A stretch of 64,000 nucleotides of DNA from Yunchengibacter salinarum (GTDB taxonomy: Bacteria; Pseudomonadota; Alphaproteobacteria; Sphingomonadales; Kordiimonadaceae). The stretch covers positions 62,001-126,000 of the forward strand of contig NZ_JBBJLN010000001.1 in the NCBI RefSeq assembly GCF_037658235.1. Reading direction: 5' to 3'. The notes beneath the pieces are model-generated. The model saw nothing but the letters and a program-made list of their open reading frames with translations. It was not told where the DNA came from and did no database searches. Positions within the stretch are counted from its first letter, which is position 1; every line of letters starts with the position of its first letter. The position numbers and the translations under genes were made by a program. This document shows, one piece after another, positions 34,141 to 42,694 of the stretch.

Positions 34141-34896
34141 ATGATAACCTTCGAAAATGTGGGGATGCGCTACGGTATGGGCGGCGAAGTGCTGCGCGAC
34201 ATCTCCTTCACGCTGGAGCGGGGCTCCTTCCATTTTCTGAAAGGTCCGAGCGGCGCGGGAAAGACATCCCTTCTGCGCCTGCTGTATCTGGCACACCGGC
34301 CATCGCGCGGCCTGGTCACTTTCTTTGGCGAAGACCTCGCCAGCCTGCCCCGCCACCGGCTGCCGGCGCTTCGGCGGCGCATTGGCGTGGTGTTTCAGGA
34401 TTTCCGGCTGTTCGATCATCTCACCGCCTTTGAAAACGTGGCCCTGCCGCTCAGGATCAAGGGGGCACGGCCCAAACAGATTCGCAGCCATGTGGCGGAA
34501 CTGCTGGGCTGGGTGGGCCTGAGCGACCGGATGAACGCCCGCCCCGCCACGCTGTCGGGCGGCGAGCAGCAGCGCGTGGCCATTGCGCGGGCCATCATCA
34601 ACAAGCCGGACCTGCTGGTGGCGGACGAACCCACCGGCAATGTGGACCCGGACATGGCCGAGCGGCTGATGCACCTGTTTCTGGAACTGAACCGCATCGG
34701 CACCACGCTGGTGGTGGCCAGCCATGACGCCAATCTGGTCAATGCCATCGGAGCCCCCGTCATGGCGCTGGACAAGGGGGAACTGACCCTGCATCCGGGC
34801 CGTCCGGGCGCGCTGTCCGCCCTTGCCGGGTCTGATGCAGCGCCGTCGGGCCTGCCATCATCGGGCGCGGCCCCGGCACCGGGAGGGCGGGCATGA
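34141..34896 (+). CDS. ftsE: Cell division ATP-binding protein FtsE
   Basis: 251 residues. Walker A GPSGAGKTSLLRLLYL, Q-loop VVFQDFRLFDHLT, signature LSGGEQQRVAIARAI, Walker B LLVADEPTGNVDPDM, and the switch His region VVASHD are all intact. FtsE with FtsX controls peptidoglycan hydrolases at the septum. A C-terminal extension (about 220-251), rich in Ala/Ser/Pro, is longer than usual. The start at 34141 is the first Met of the conserved core. Its stop overlaps ftsX by 4 bases. Confidence 0.95.
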   Translation: MITFENVGMRYGMGGEVLRDISFTLERGSFHFLKGPSGAGKTSLLRLLYLAHRPSRGLVTFFGEDLASLPRHRLPALRRRIGVVFQDFRLFDHLTAFENVALPLRIKGARPKQIRSHVAELLGWVGLSDRMNARPATLSGGEQQRVAIARAIINKPDLLVADEPTGNVDPDMAERLMHLFLELNRIGTTLVVASHDANLVNAIGAPVMALDKGELTLHPGRPGALSALAGSDAAPSGLPSSGAAPAPGGRA

Positions 34897-35804
34897 CCGA
34901 TCGCCCCGGCCAGGGCAGCGCCATGCTGAGCGCCCGCACCATCCCCTTTCTGCCCGCCAACCGTGCGGGGGACCGCCTGTTGCCCTGGCTGATCGCGGTG
35001 ATGCTGTTCCTGTCCAGCCTGTCGCTGGTGCTCGCCACCGGCGTGGGGCGCGGCCTGGAACGCTGGAGCAGCGGGCTGGCCACCACGCTGAGCGTGCAAC
35101 TGGTGGAGCCGGATCGCGCGGTTCATGACCGCCAGAAAACAGAGGTGCTGGCCATGCTGCGCGCCACGCCGGGGGTGGAACAGGCCCGCGTGATGGCGGA
35201 AAGCCAGGTGATGGACATGCTCAGCCCCTGGCTGGGCGACCTGCCCCGCGGCAGCGGCCTGCCCGTGCCCACCCTGATAGACGTGACCCTGAAGAAACCC
35301 GGCGCCATCAACCCGGATGCGCTGGCGGAACGGCTGAAAGCCATCGCCCCCGGCGCCCGACTGGACGATCACAAAGCCTGGCTGAGCCGCCTGCTGGACC
35401 TGGCCCGGCTGGTGCAGATGGTGCTTCTGGCAAGCCTGGTCATGGTGGTGCTGGCCACCGTGGCGATCGTGGTGTTCGGCTGCCGCGCCGGGCTGGCCAG
35501 CCATCGCGGTGCCATCGAGATCATGCACCTGATGGGGGCGGAGGACGGTACCATCGCCCGCGCCTTTGACGAACGCTATCTGTGGTACGGCCTGAAGGGC
35601 GGCATTATCGGCGTGGCGCTGGCGGCGCTGGCGCTTTATGGCATCATCACGCTGGCCGGTCGCATGGGCGAAGGGCTGCTTACCGCCGCGCTGCCCGGCA
35701 TGGGCGCGCTCTGGTGGCTGATCCTGCTGCCCCCCCTGGCCGGTGGCCTGACCATGCTCACCGCCCGCGTCACCGTGCGCCGGGCACTGGCCCGGATGGT
35801 CTGA
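34893..35804 (+). CDS. ftsX: Cell division protein FtsX
   Basis: 303 residues. It has four membrane helices: one N-terminal (LLPWLIAVMLFLSSLSLVLA) and three after residue 165 (LVQMVLLASLVMVVLATVAIVVFG; LKGGIIGVALAALALYGII; LWWLILLPPLAGGLTML). Between the first two lies an extracytoplasmic loop that contacts periplasmic activators. It is the permease-like partner of FtsE and starts with a 4-base overlap (ATGA). Confidence 0.92.
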   Translation: MTDRPGQGSAMLSARTIPFLPANRAGDRLLPWLIAVMLFLSSLSLVLATGVGRGLERWSSGLATTLSVQLVEPDRAVHDRQKTEVLAMLRATPGVEQARVMAESQVMDMLSPWLGDLPRGSGLPVPTLIDVTLKKPGAINPDALAERLKAIAPGARLDDHKAWLSRLLDLARLVQMVLLASLVMVVLATVAIVVFGCRAGLASHRGAIEIMHLMGAEDGTIARAFDERYLWYGLKGGIIGVALAALALYGIITLAGRMGEGLLTAALPGMGALWWLILLPPLAGGLTMLTARVTVRRALARMV

Positions 35805-35808
35805 GCCC

Positions 35809-36420
35809 GTGCCCGGCCCGGCCAAGCCCCGCCTGCGTCCGCGCACCGTGCTGAAAGGGGCGGGAATCGTTCTTGTGGGCCTGTGGCTGGCGGGATTGAT
35901 CAGCTATCTGGAACGGGTGCCCATGGCAACGGGCGACCTGCCGGATCACGCCGACGGCATCATCGTGCTGACCGGCGCCGCGGGCCGGATGGAAGAAGCA
36001 ATTCGCCTGCTGGAAGCGGATCGCGGCACGCGCCTGTTGATCAGCGGGGTCAATCTGAACGTGAAGGCCACCACGCTGCGCCGCATGACCGGCGCGGGGG
36101 CGGCCCTGTTCGATTGCTGCGTGGATCTGGACCATAACGCGCTGAACACGGTGGGCAATGCGCTGGAAAGCGCCCGCTGGGCCCGGCGCCACGGCTTTGC
36201 CAGCGTGATTCTGGTCACCAGCGACTATCATATGCCGCGCAGCCGCCTGTTGCTGGCCCGCGCCATGCCCAATGTGCGGATCATTCCCCATGCGGTTGAT
36301 ACGGATGTGTCGCTGGCGTATCTGATGCAGGAATATCACAAATATCTCGTAACCCTGATCGCAGGCGACCTGTCGGTGTCTCCGCCACCGCCCGATCCGG
36401 CAGAGGACAGCACACCATGA
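35809..36420 (+). CDS. YdcF/ElyC-family (DUF218) membrane protein
   Basis: 203 residues with one N-terminal helix (VLKGAGIVLVGLWLAGLISY) and a DUF218 domain: DGIIVLTGAAGRMEEAIRLLEA, LLISGVNLN, NTVGNALESARWARRHGFASVILVTSDYHMPRSRLLLARAMP. Members such as ElyC and SanA affect envelope integrity and lipid-carrier metabolism. It starts with a GTG 4 bases after the ftsX stop and overlaps the DUF2125 gene by 4 bases (ATGA), so it belongs to the ftsEX transcript. Confidence 0.88.
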   Translation: MPGPAKPRLRPRTVLKGAGIVLVGLWLAGLISYLERVPMATGDLPDHADGIIVLTGAAGRMEEAIRLLEADRGTRLLISGVNLNVKATTLRRMTGAGAALFDCCVDLDHNALNTVGNALESARWARRHGFASVILVTSDYHMPRSRLLLARAMPNVRIIPHAVDTDVSLAYLMQEYHKYLVTLIAGDLSVSPPPPDPAEDSTP

Positions 36421-37400
36421 CCCGTTTCCGCCTGATCCTTGGCGCCATCGTGCTCGCCGCCATCGCTTATTCCGCCATCTGGTTCACCATCGCGTTCGAC
36501 GCGCGGGACATGGTGAAAGCCCGGCTGGCCGATTGGCGGGCGGCTGGCGCCACCGCCCGCGTCGGGGCAGTGGACCTTGGCGGCTTTCCCTATCGCATCC
36601 GCCTGGACCTGCGCGACCTGCGGCTGGACAGCAAAAATGACGGTATTCGTTTCAAATCCGAAACGGCACGCCTGATAAGCCATGTCTGGACCCCCGGACA
36701 CTGGATGGCGGACGCCACCGGCACGACCCTGCATATGTTTGACGGCGAGATCCGCATCACCGATGACAGCCTGCGCGCCAGCCTGCGGCGGCGGGACGGC
36801 TTCATGGTCATGGTGCTGGATTCCGGGGTGCGGGACGACACAAGGCTGACCCGCTTTCCCGGTCTGGCCGGGCCCGCCAATCTGCACGATGCCACGCTGT
36901 TTCTGCGCCTGCCCCAAACCGCGAAAGGCCGGGGCACGGCGAACGGCACCGACACGGATACCGGGGACGGCGATGATAGCGGCGCGCTGTTCGCCGACCG
37001 GCTGGCGGATTTCAAGCTGGTGGCCGCATGGGACGGCGGGCGGCTGGACATGCTGGGCCGCCTGACCGGGGCGGGGCCGCTCGGCTGGTCGCGGCGGCGG
37101 CTGGCCCGCTGGCGGGACAGCGGCGGCCTTCTGGAACTGGACAGCCTGACCCTGCGCCTCGGCACCGGCCAGATCACCGGCAATGGCAGCCTGTCGCTGG
37201 ATGAGGATTTAAGGCCGCTCGGTACCCTCAGCCTGGACTATAGCGGCGGCGACGTGCTGGCGGACGGGCTTGGCCGTGCCTTCGGCCTGAAGGCCGCACC
37301 GGTTCTGAGCGACGGGGAAGGCTCCCTGTCCGTCATGATGCAGGGTGGGCAGGTGACGGTGGGCAACACCCGGCTCACCGCCCTGCCGCCAATCCTATAA
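36417..37400 (+). CDS. DUF2125 family protein
   Basis: 327 residues. An N-terminal helix (LILGAIVLAAIAYSAIWFTI) leads into a long beta-rich extracytoplasmic region typical of DUF2125: VGAVDLGGFPYRIRLDLRDL, VLDSGVRDDTRLTRFPGLA, and a SGGDVLADG-like end. Alphaproteobacterial DUF2125 proteins are uncharacterised, envelope-located, and resemble AsmA-type repeats. It overlaps ydcF by 4 bases and its 3' end overlaps the convergent tyrC stop by 6 bases. Confidence 0.85.
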   Translation: MTRFRLILGAIVLAAIAYSAIWFTIAFDARDMVKARLADWRAAGATARVGAVDLGGFPYRIRLDLRDLRLDSKNDGIRFKSETARLISHVWTPGHWMADATGTTLHMFDGEIRITDDSLRASLRRRDGFMVMVLDSGVRDDTRLTRFPGLAGPANLHDATLFLRLPQTAKGRGTANGTDTDTGDGDDSGALFADRLADFKLVAAWDGGRLDMLGRLTGAGPLGWSRRRLARWRDSGGLLELDSLTLRLGTGQITGNGSLSLDEDLRPLGTLSLDYSGGDVLADGLGRAFGLKAAPVLSDGEGSLSVMMQGGQVTVGNTRLTALPPIL

Positions 37401-38348
37401 GGCGGGGTCGTCGTCCCGAACGTCATCACCGCGATGGCGGCCAAAATCCGCCTCGCCCGCGTCCTGGCCCGCTTCCACAATGCCGCGGCGAATGGCGCGG
37501 GTGCGGGTGAACAGCTCCAGCAAGGCATCGCCGTCGTCCCAGCGGATCGCCCGTTGCAGCGCCATCAGGTCTTCGTTGAAGCGGCCCAGCATTTCCAGCA
37601 CCGCATCCTTGTTCTTCAGGAACACATCCCGCCACATCACCGGGTCGGAGGCGGCGATGCGGGTGAAATCGCGGAAGCCACCGGCGGAATAGCTGATCAC
37701 CTCGCGCTCCGTCACATCCGCCAGATCGCTGGCGGTGCCGACAATATTATAGGCGATCAGGTGCGGCACATGGCTGGTGATGGCCAGCACCAGGTCATGG
37801 TGATGGGCGTCCATCACCTCCACCCGCGCCCCCAGCGCCTGCCAATAGGCGGTCAGCCGCGCCAGTGCCGGATCGTCCGCCGTCATGGTCTGCGGCGGGG
37901 TCAGGATGCACCAGCGATCCCGGAACAGAGCGGGGAAACCGGCTGCCGGGCCGGACTGTTCCGTGCCCGCCACCGGGTGGCCGGGGATAAAGGCCACGCC
38001 CGGCGGCAGATGGGGGGCCACATCCGCCAGAACGGAAGCCTTCACCGAGCCCGCATCGGTCACGATCTGGCCCGCCGTCAGCCCCGGCGCGATGGCCTTG
38101 GCCGCCGCCGCCATGGCGCCCACCGGCACCGCCAGCACCACCAGATCGGCCCCGGCCACCGCCGCCGCCGGGTCCGCCATGATCCGATCCGCCAGACCGA
38201 GGCGCTCCGCCGCCGCCAGCGTATCCGGGTCATGATCCGTAAGGGTGACCGTGCCATCCGCCACATAAGCGCGGGTGGCCAGCGCCATGCTGGACCCGAT
38301 CAGCCCGGCGCCCACCAGCGCCACGCGGGTAATGGGCGGGGTGCTCAT
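37395..38348 (-). CDS. tyrC: Prephenate/arogenate (cyclohexadienyl) dehydrogenase
   Basis: 317 residues. The N-terminal NAD(P) fold has VALVGAGLIGSSMALATRA; the catalytic region has DAGSVKASV, FIPGHPVAGTEQSGP, and SHVPHLIAYNIVG. It oxidises prephenate or arogenate on the way to tyrosine. The C-terminus has an acidic tail. It overlaps hisC by 4 bases; the paired arrangement with hisC is common in this class because HisC can also act as an aromatic aminotransferase. Confidence 0.94.
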   Translation of the reverse strand: MSTPPITRVALVGAGLIGSSMALATRAYVADGTVTLTDHDPDTLAAAERLGLADRIMADPAAAVAGADLVVLAVPVGAMAAAAKAIAPGLTAGQIVTDAGSVKASVLADVAPHLPPGVAFIPGHPVAGTEQSGPAAGFPALFRDRWCILTPPQTMTADDPALARLTAYWQALGARVEVMDAHHHDLVLAITSHVPHLIAYNIVGTASDLADVTEREVISYSAGGFRDFTRIAASDPVMWRDVFLKNKDAVLEMLGRFNEDLMALQRAIRWDDGDALLELFTRTRAIRRGIVEAGQDAGEADFGRHRGDDVRDDDPAL

Positions 38349-39472
38349 GCCGGCGCCTCCCCGGCTTCGGCAAGACCCGAACCGTCCATGAAGGCGGTGA
38401 GCAGCGCGGCCACGGCGCGGTTCTGCTCAGGCGTGCCAATGGTGATGCGCAAATGGTTCGCCAGACCCTGCCCCGGCAGATGGCGCAGGATATACCCGTC
38501 CGCCATCAGGGCGCGGTATGCTTCCGCCGCGGTCTGGCCGGGGGCATCCGGGAAGCCCGCCAGCACGAAATTGGTCTGGCTGGGCACCACATCCAGGCCG
38601 GTGGCGGCGAGCGCGGCGGTCAGCCAGGCGCGTTCTTCATTATTGCGGGCCACCGCCGCCGCCAGATGATCCTGATCCCGCACCGCGGCCAGCGCCGCCT
38701 TTTGCCCCGCCGCCGACACATTGAAAGGCAGGCGCGCGCGGTTCAGCACATCCATCACCGCCGCCGGGCCATAAGCCCAGCCCACCCGCAGCGCGGGCAG
38801 CGCGTACATTTTGGAAAAGGTGCGGGTCATCACCACATTGTTCGCCCGGTCCACCAGGCGGGCGCCCGCCTCATAGGCCGGGTCGTCCACACATTCGCCG
38901 TAAGCCGCATCCAGCACCAGCAGCACATGATCCGGCAGGCCGGCGTACAGGCGCTCGATCTCGGAAAAGGGCAGCATGGCGCCGGTGGGATTGTTGGGAT
39001 TGTCCAGATAGATCAGCCGAGTGCGCGGCGTCACGGCCTGAAGGATGCCATCCACGCTGGCGGCCCAGTTCTCATTGGCCACCGCCACGCCGGTGGCGCC
39101 CACGGTCTTTGCCAGAATGGCATAAAGCTGAAAGCCGTAACGGCTGTAGATCACCTCATCCCCCGGCCCGGCGAAACAGTGCGCCAACAGGGAAAGCGGC
39201 TCGTCCGACCCGTTGCCGCACAGGATTCGCGCCGCATCCAGCCCGTGCAGTTCCCCAAGCGCCGCGCGCAGGTCCGCGCTTTCCGGGTCGGGATAGCGGG
39301 CAAGACCATCCATGGCATCGCGGGCCGCCGCCACGGCGCGCGGGCTGGGGCCATAGGCGGATTCGTTCGCCGACAGCTTCACCACCGGGCGGTCAGCCCC
39401 GTCCGCCCGCGCCTTGCCGGGCACATAAGGGGCGAGGTCCAGAATCCAGTCCTTGGGCGCGGGGCCAGTCAT
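38345..39472 (-). CDS. hisC: Histidinol-phosphate/aromatic aminotransferase
   Basis: 375 residues, class I/II PLP aminotransferase. KLSANESAYGPSPRA at the N-terminus, RILCGNGSDEPLSLLAH, LIYLDNPNNPTGAMLP, LDAAYGECVDDP and the PLP-binding Lys in MTRTFSKMYALPALRVGW are all visible. It transfers amino groups in histidine synthesis and, next to tyrC, probably in tyrosine and phenylalanine synthesis. GGAG precedes ATG 39472. Other HisC copies may exist elsewhere. Confidence 0.93.
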   Translation of the reverse strand: MTGPAPKDWILDLAPYVPGKARADGADRPVVKLSANESAYGPSPRAVAAARDAMDGLARYPDPESADLRAALGELHGLDAARILCGNGSDEPLSLLAHCFAGPGDEVIYSRYGFQLYAILAKTVGATGVAVANENWAASVDGILQAVTPRTRLIYLDNPNNPTGAMLPFSEIERLYAGLPDHVLLVLDAAYGECVDDPAYEAGARLVDRANNVVMTRTFSKMYALPALRVGWAYGPAAVMDVLNRARLPFNVSAAGQKAALAAVRDQDHLAAAVARNNEERAWLTAALAATGLDVVPSQTNFVLAGFPDAPGQTAAEAYRALMADGYILRHLPGQGLANHLRITIGTPEQNRAVAALLTAFMDGSGLAEAGEAPA

Positions 39473-39648
39473 GGGGTGTCTCCAGGCTATAAGAGTGCGG
39501 GCCATTTGGTAGCCGCCCAGACCGGGCTTGGCAAAGATTTTGTGAGGTTGCCCCTGCCCGCTTCATGCGGAGAAAATTGACAAGGCCGGGCCGCCCGGCG
39601 TACCCAACATCCTGTTTGCCCGCAAGGGTACCGGCAAGGTCAACACCG

Positions 39649-40815
39649 ATGAGCCAGACACACCATGACACAGCAACCCTGTTCCGGGACAGCCCCCTGA
39701 GGCTGGACAGCGGCGCCAGCCTGTCACCGGTGTCAGTGGCCTATGAGACCCATGGCACGCTGTCCGCCCGCGGAGACAACGCCATTCTGATCTGCCATGC
39801 TCTGACCGGCGACCAGTATGTGGCCAGCACCAATCCCGTCACCGGCAAGCCCGGCTGGTGGGACCGGCTGGTGGGCCCCGGCAAGCTGATAGACACCAAC
39901 CGGTTTTATGTCATCTGCTCCAATGTGCTGGGGGGCTGTTCCGGCACCACCGGCCCGGCCAGCATCAACCCGGAAACGGGCGACCCCTTCGGGCTGGATT
40001 TCCCCGTTATCACCATCCGCGACATGGTGCGCGTACAGGCCGCCCTGCTGGACCATCTGGGCATAGACCGGTTGCTGGGCGTGATCGGCGGCAGCATGGG
40101 GGGTATGCAGGTGCTGGAATGGCTGACCACCTATCCCGACCGCCTGCACAGCGCCGTGGCCATCGCCACCGCCGCGCGCCATACGGCCCAGAACATCGCC
40201 TTTCACGAAGTAGGGCGCCAGGCCATCATGGCGGACCCCGACTGGCGGGAAGGGCGCTATTGGGCCGATGGCGGGCAACCGGCAAAGGGCCTGTCCGTGG
40301 CGCGCATGACCGCCCATATCACCTATCTGAGCGAAGACGCGCTGACCGCCAAGTTTGGCCGCAACCTTCAGGACCGCAACGCCGTCACCTTCGGCTTCGA
40401 TGCGGATTTCCAGGTGGAAAGCTATCTGCGCCATCAGGGCATCAGCTTCGTGGACCGCTTCGATGCCAACAGCTATCTGTATATCACCCGCGCCATGGAT
40501 TATCTGGATATCCCGGCGCGCCACGGGGGCCGACTGGCGGATGCCTTTGCCAGTGCCGCCCATGTGCGCACCTGCGTGATCGCCTTTTCCAGCGACTGGC
40601 TGTACCCCACCGGTGAAAACAAGGCCATTGTCCACGCCCTCAATGCGGCGGGGGTGCCGGTCAGCTTCGCGGAAATCCATTCCGACAAGGGCCATGATGC
40701 CTTTCTGCTGGATGCGCCGGACATGGAAACCATGCTGTGCGGTTTTCTGGAGGGCGCCGTGGCCAGCATGGCACCCACCGAAGGCGGCCCGGCCAAAAGC
40801 GGGGAAGCGCCATGA
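39649..40815 (+). CDS. metX: Homoserine O-acyltransferase MetX
   Basis: 388 residues, alpha/beta hydrolase fold. Typical MetX features: VAYETHGTLSARGDNAILICHALTGDQYVA, GPGKLIDTNRFYVICSNVLGGCSGTTGP, and the nucleophile in GVIGGSMGGMQVLEW, with Asp in FSSDWLYPTGEN and His in DKGHDAFL. It acylates homoserine (acetyl- or succinyl-CoA; the acyl choice cannot be read by eye) to open methionine synthesis. It overlaps metW by 4 bases. The start at 39649 fits the spacing to AAGGT. Confidence 0.95.
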   Translation: MSQTHHDTATLFRDSPLRLDSGASLSPVSVAYETHGTLSARGDNAILICHALTGDQYVASTNPVTGKPGWWDRLVGPGKLIDTNRFYVICSNVLGGCSGTTGPASINPETGDPFGLDFPVITIRDMVRVQAALLDHLGIDRLLGVIGGSMGGMQVLEWLTTYPDRLHSAVAIATAARHTAQNIAFHEVGRQAIMADPDWREGRYWADGGQPAKGLSVARMTAHITYLSEDALTAKFGRNLQDRNAVTFGFDADFQVESYLRHQGISFVDRFDANSYLYITRAMDYLDIPARHGGRLADAFASAAHVRTCVIAFSSDWLYPTGENKAIVHALNAAGVPVSFAEIHSDKGHDAFLLDAPDMETMLCGFLEGAVASMAPTEGGPAKSGEAP

Positions 40816-41417
40816 CCGACGATCTGCGCCCGGACCTGGAGCTGATCGCATCGCTGATACCGGCGAGCAGCCGCGTGCTGGATGTGGGTTGCGGCGACGG
40901 TGCGCTACTGGCCTATCTGGCCCGCAACCGGCAGGTGGATGGCCGCGGCATGGAACTGGCCCAGGACGGGGTGAACCGCGCCGTGGCGCGCGGCCTGTTC
41001 GTGGTGCAGGGCGACGCGGATCGGGATCTGGCCGACTATCCCGACAACAGCTTCGATTATGTGATCCTGTCCCGCACCCTTCAGGCCGTGCAGCGGCCAA
41101 GGGATGTGCTGCTGCACCTGCTGCGGATCGGCAGGCGGGCCATTGTCACCATCCCCAATTTCGCCCATTGGAAGGTGCGTCTGGCGCTGCTGGCCACCGG
41201 GCGGATGCCGGTTACCGGGGCGCTGTCGCAAAGCTGGTTTGAAACCGACAACATCCATTTCTGCACGATTCTGGACCTGCTGGACCTGGCCGCGGCGGAC
41301 AATATCCGCGTGGTGGATTTCCGCCCCTACCGGGCCGATGGCCGGCCCCTGTCGGTGGGGCCGAAAACCGCCAACCTATTGGCGGAACAGGCCCTGTTCA
41401 CCCTTGAAAAGCGCTGA
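40812..41417 (+). CDS. metW: MetW, methionine biosynthesis methyltransferase-like protein
   Basis: 201 residues with a SAM-binding fold: VLDVGCGDGALLAYLARNRQVDGRGMEL, then YVILSRTLQAVQRPRDVLLHLLRIG, NFAHWKVRLALLATGRMPVTGALSQSWFETDNIHFCT. MetW works with MetX in methionine synthesis; its gene follows metX with a 4-base overlap, the standard MetXW pair. A hairpin follows after the stop. Confidence 0.95.
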   Translation: MTDDLRPDLELIASLIPASSRVLDVGCGDGALLAYLARNRQVDGRGMELAQDGVNRAVARGLFVVQGDADRDLADYPDNSFDYVILSRTLQAVQRPRDVLLHLLRIGRRAIVTIPNFAHWKVRLALLATGRMPVTGALSQSWFETDNIHFCTILDLLDLAAADNIRVVDFRPYRADGRPLSVGPKTANLLAEQALFTLEKR

Positions 41418-41484
41418 AAGCTGCTAAGAAAGCGCTGAAGGAAAGCTGAACCAGCCCGCGCGGCCCCGCCGACACCGGCAGGAA

Positions 41485-41513
41485 AAAGGGGCCGCCCCGC
41501 CGGGCGCCCCCTT
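41485..41513. terminator. Hairpin terminator candidate after metW
   Basis: AAGGGG-C-CGCCC (from about 41486) can pair with GGGCG-C-CCCCTT (to 41513) around a CGCC loop, with one C-C mismatch. It stands about 70 bases after the metW stop, before the convergent small gene. Confidence 0.5.
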
Positions 41514-41589
41514 CATGATCCGTGTTGGCATGATCCCTGTCAGCCAACGGGTTTTTCGTGCGCGTCCCGCCTGAGCGCGAAGGGCGCCG

Positions 41590-41805
41590 TCATTCGCCCC
41601 GCTTATGGATGATGGGGACCAGCATGTCGCCCCACGCCCCTTCTTCATTGTGATAGCGGGAGGTGCGCATCAGTTCCACCGTAACGCCCGCTTCCACCGC
41701 CTTGATGACCGAATCGTTCAGGCGGTGCAAGGCATTGGCCATGCGGCGGATGGCGGCGTCCTTATCGTCGGCGCCGGTTTCGGTATCGGTCTTGTCATCG
41801 CTCAT
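41590..41805 (-). CDS. Small conserved-looking acidic/helical protein, unknown function
   Basis: 71 residues. The N-terminus is acidic (DDKTDTETGADDKDAA). A helical stretch (AAIRRMANALHRLNDSVIKAVEAGVTVELMRTSRYHNEEGAW) follows, ending in MLVPIIHKRGE. I do not recognise it. The ATG at 41805 has a strong GGGGGAGA 7 bases upstream, so it is a real start. An AT-rich promoter-like region of about 160 bases precedes it. Confidence 0.65.
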   Translation of the reverse strand: MSDDKTDTETGADDKDAAIRRMANALHRLNDSVIKAVEAGVTVELMRTSRYHNEEGAWGDMLVPIIHKRGE

Positions 41806-41972
41806 ACTGTGTCTCCCCCAAGCGGACTGTCTGTGCAAAGGCTCATTGGATTGAAATAAAATACCAATAAGACAGGTATATTCGTATTATATATTTCAAC
41901 ATTCTGTAAACAGATTTCTTCCGTTTCCGGCATTGAAAAGCCCCGGCACGCGGGAACGGCGACCCCGCATCG
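41806..41972. promoter_or_regulatory. AT-rich intergenic promoter region
   Basis: A short block (41850-41930) much richer in A+T than its surroundings, between the small gene (minus) and the methyltransferase gene end (minus). On the minus strand it has TTTACA (rc of 41905-41910) and TATAAT (rc of 41886-41891), but only 13 bases apart; a 17-base spacing gives a weaker -10. Likely holds the promoter of the small gene. Confidence 0.35.
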
Positions 41973-42683
41973 TCAGGGCCGGGTGGCCATTCGCACGCCG
42001 TGCGGCGCCTTTGCGGGACTTTCGATCGCGCCATAAACCTGTTTGTGTGCACGCACCAGCAGCACACCGCCCAGCCCCCGACCCAGCATATGCACGGGGC
42101 GCTCCACCAGAGCGGCGGTTCGCCGCACGCCGGGCCAGTGCACAGGCGGCAGCATCAGGGCGGTATCCCAGTAATCCGGCGGCAAAAGCTGGTCCCGCAT
42201 CAGGGCCATCAACTGCGCCCGGCTATAGGGATGGCCATGACCGAACGGCGTGGTTTCGATGGCCGACCAGGTGCGCCGCCGGTTGGGCACCGCCACCAGC
42301 ACCTGCCCGCCCGGCGCCAGAACCCGCCAGATTTCCCTGAGCCATATGGCGGGTCGCCGGGCGTGTTCCAGGGCGTGCAGCAGCACCACCCGGTCCACCG
42401 CCGAATCATCGAACGGCAGGCGCGCCACGTCCACCAGCAGGCTGCGATTGTCCGCCATGCGGGGCCAATGGCACACACCCTGCCGCGCGGGCATGGCGGC
42501 CAGCGTATTGGCCCCCAGCGCGGCCAGCGGCTCCAGCACCGGCGGGGCATAGCCGATGCCCAGCACCAGAAGGTCACGGGCATCGGACCACAGGTCCGCC
42601 ACATGCCCCCCCAGCAGATCGGACACGCTGCGCCCCAGCGAACGCCCGTAAAAATGCCGCATCTGGTGAATATCCGGGTGCAT
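41973..42683 (-). CDS. Class I SAM-dependent methyltransferase
   Basis: 236 residues. The SAM-binding core is LLVLGIGYAPPVLEPLAALG, followed by DVARLPFDDSAVDRVVLLHALEHARRPAIWLREIWRVLAPGGQVLVAVPNRR, the typical post-I to motif III region. The C-terminal part (HMLGRGLGGVLLVRAHKQVYG) matches alphaproteobacterial methyltransferases of unknown target. AAGG precedes the start at 42683. It sits 11 bases downstream of the PhaC-like gene; a link to PHA metabolism is not established. Confidence 0.85.
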   Translation of the reverse strand: MHPDIHQMRHFYGRSLGRSVSDLLGGHVADLWSDARDLLVLGIGYAPPVLEPLAALGANTLAAMPARQGVCHWPRMADNRSLLVDVARLPFDDSAVDRVVLLHALEHARRPAIWLREIWRVLAPGGQVLVAVPNRRRTWSAIETTPFGHGHPYSRAQLMALMRDQLLPPDYWDTALMLPPVHWPGVRRTAALVERPVHMLGRGLGGVLLVRAHKQVYGAIESPAKAPHGVRMATRP

Positions 42684-42694
42684 GGGCGCCTTTC

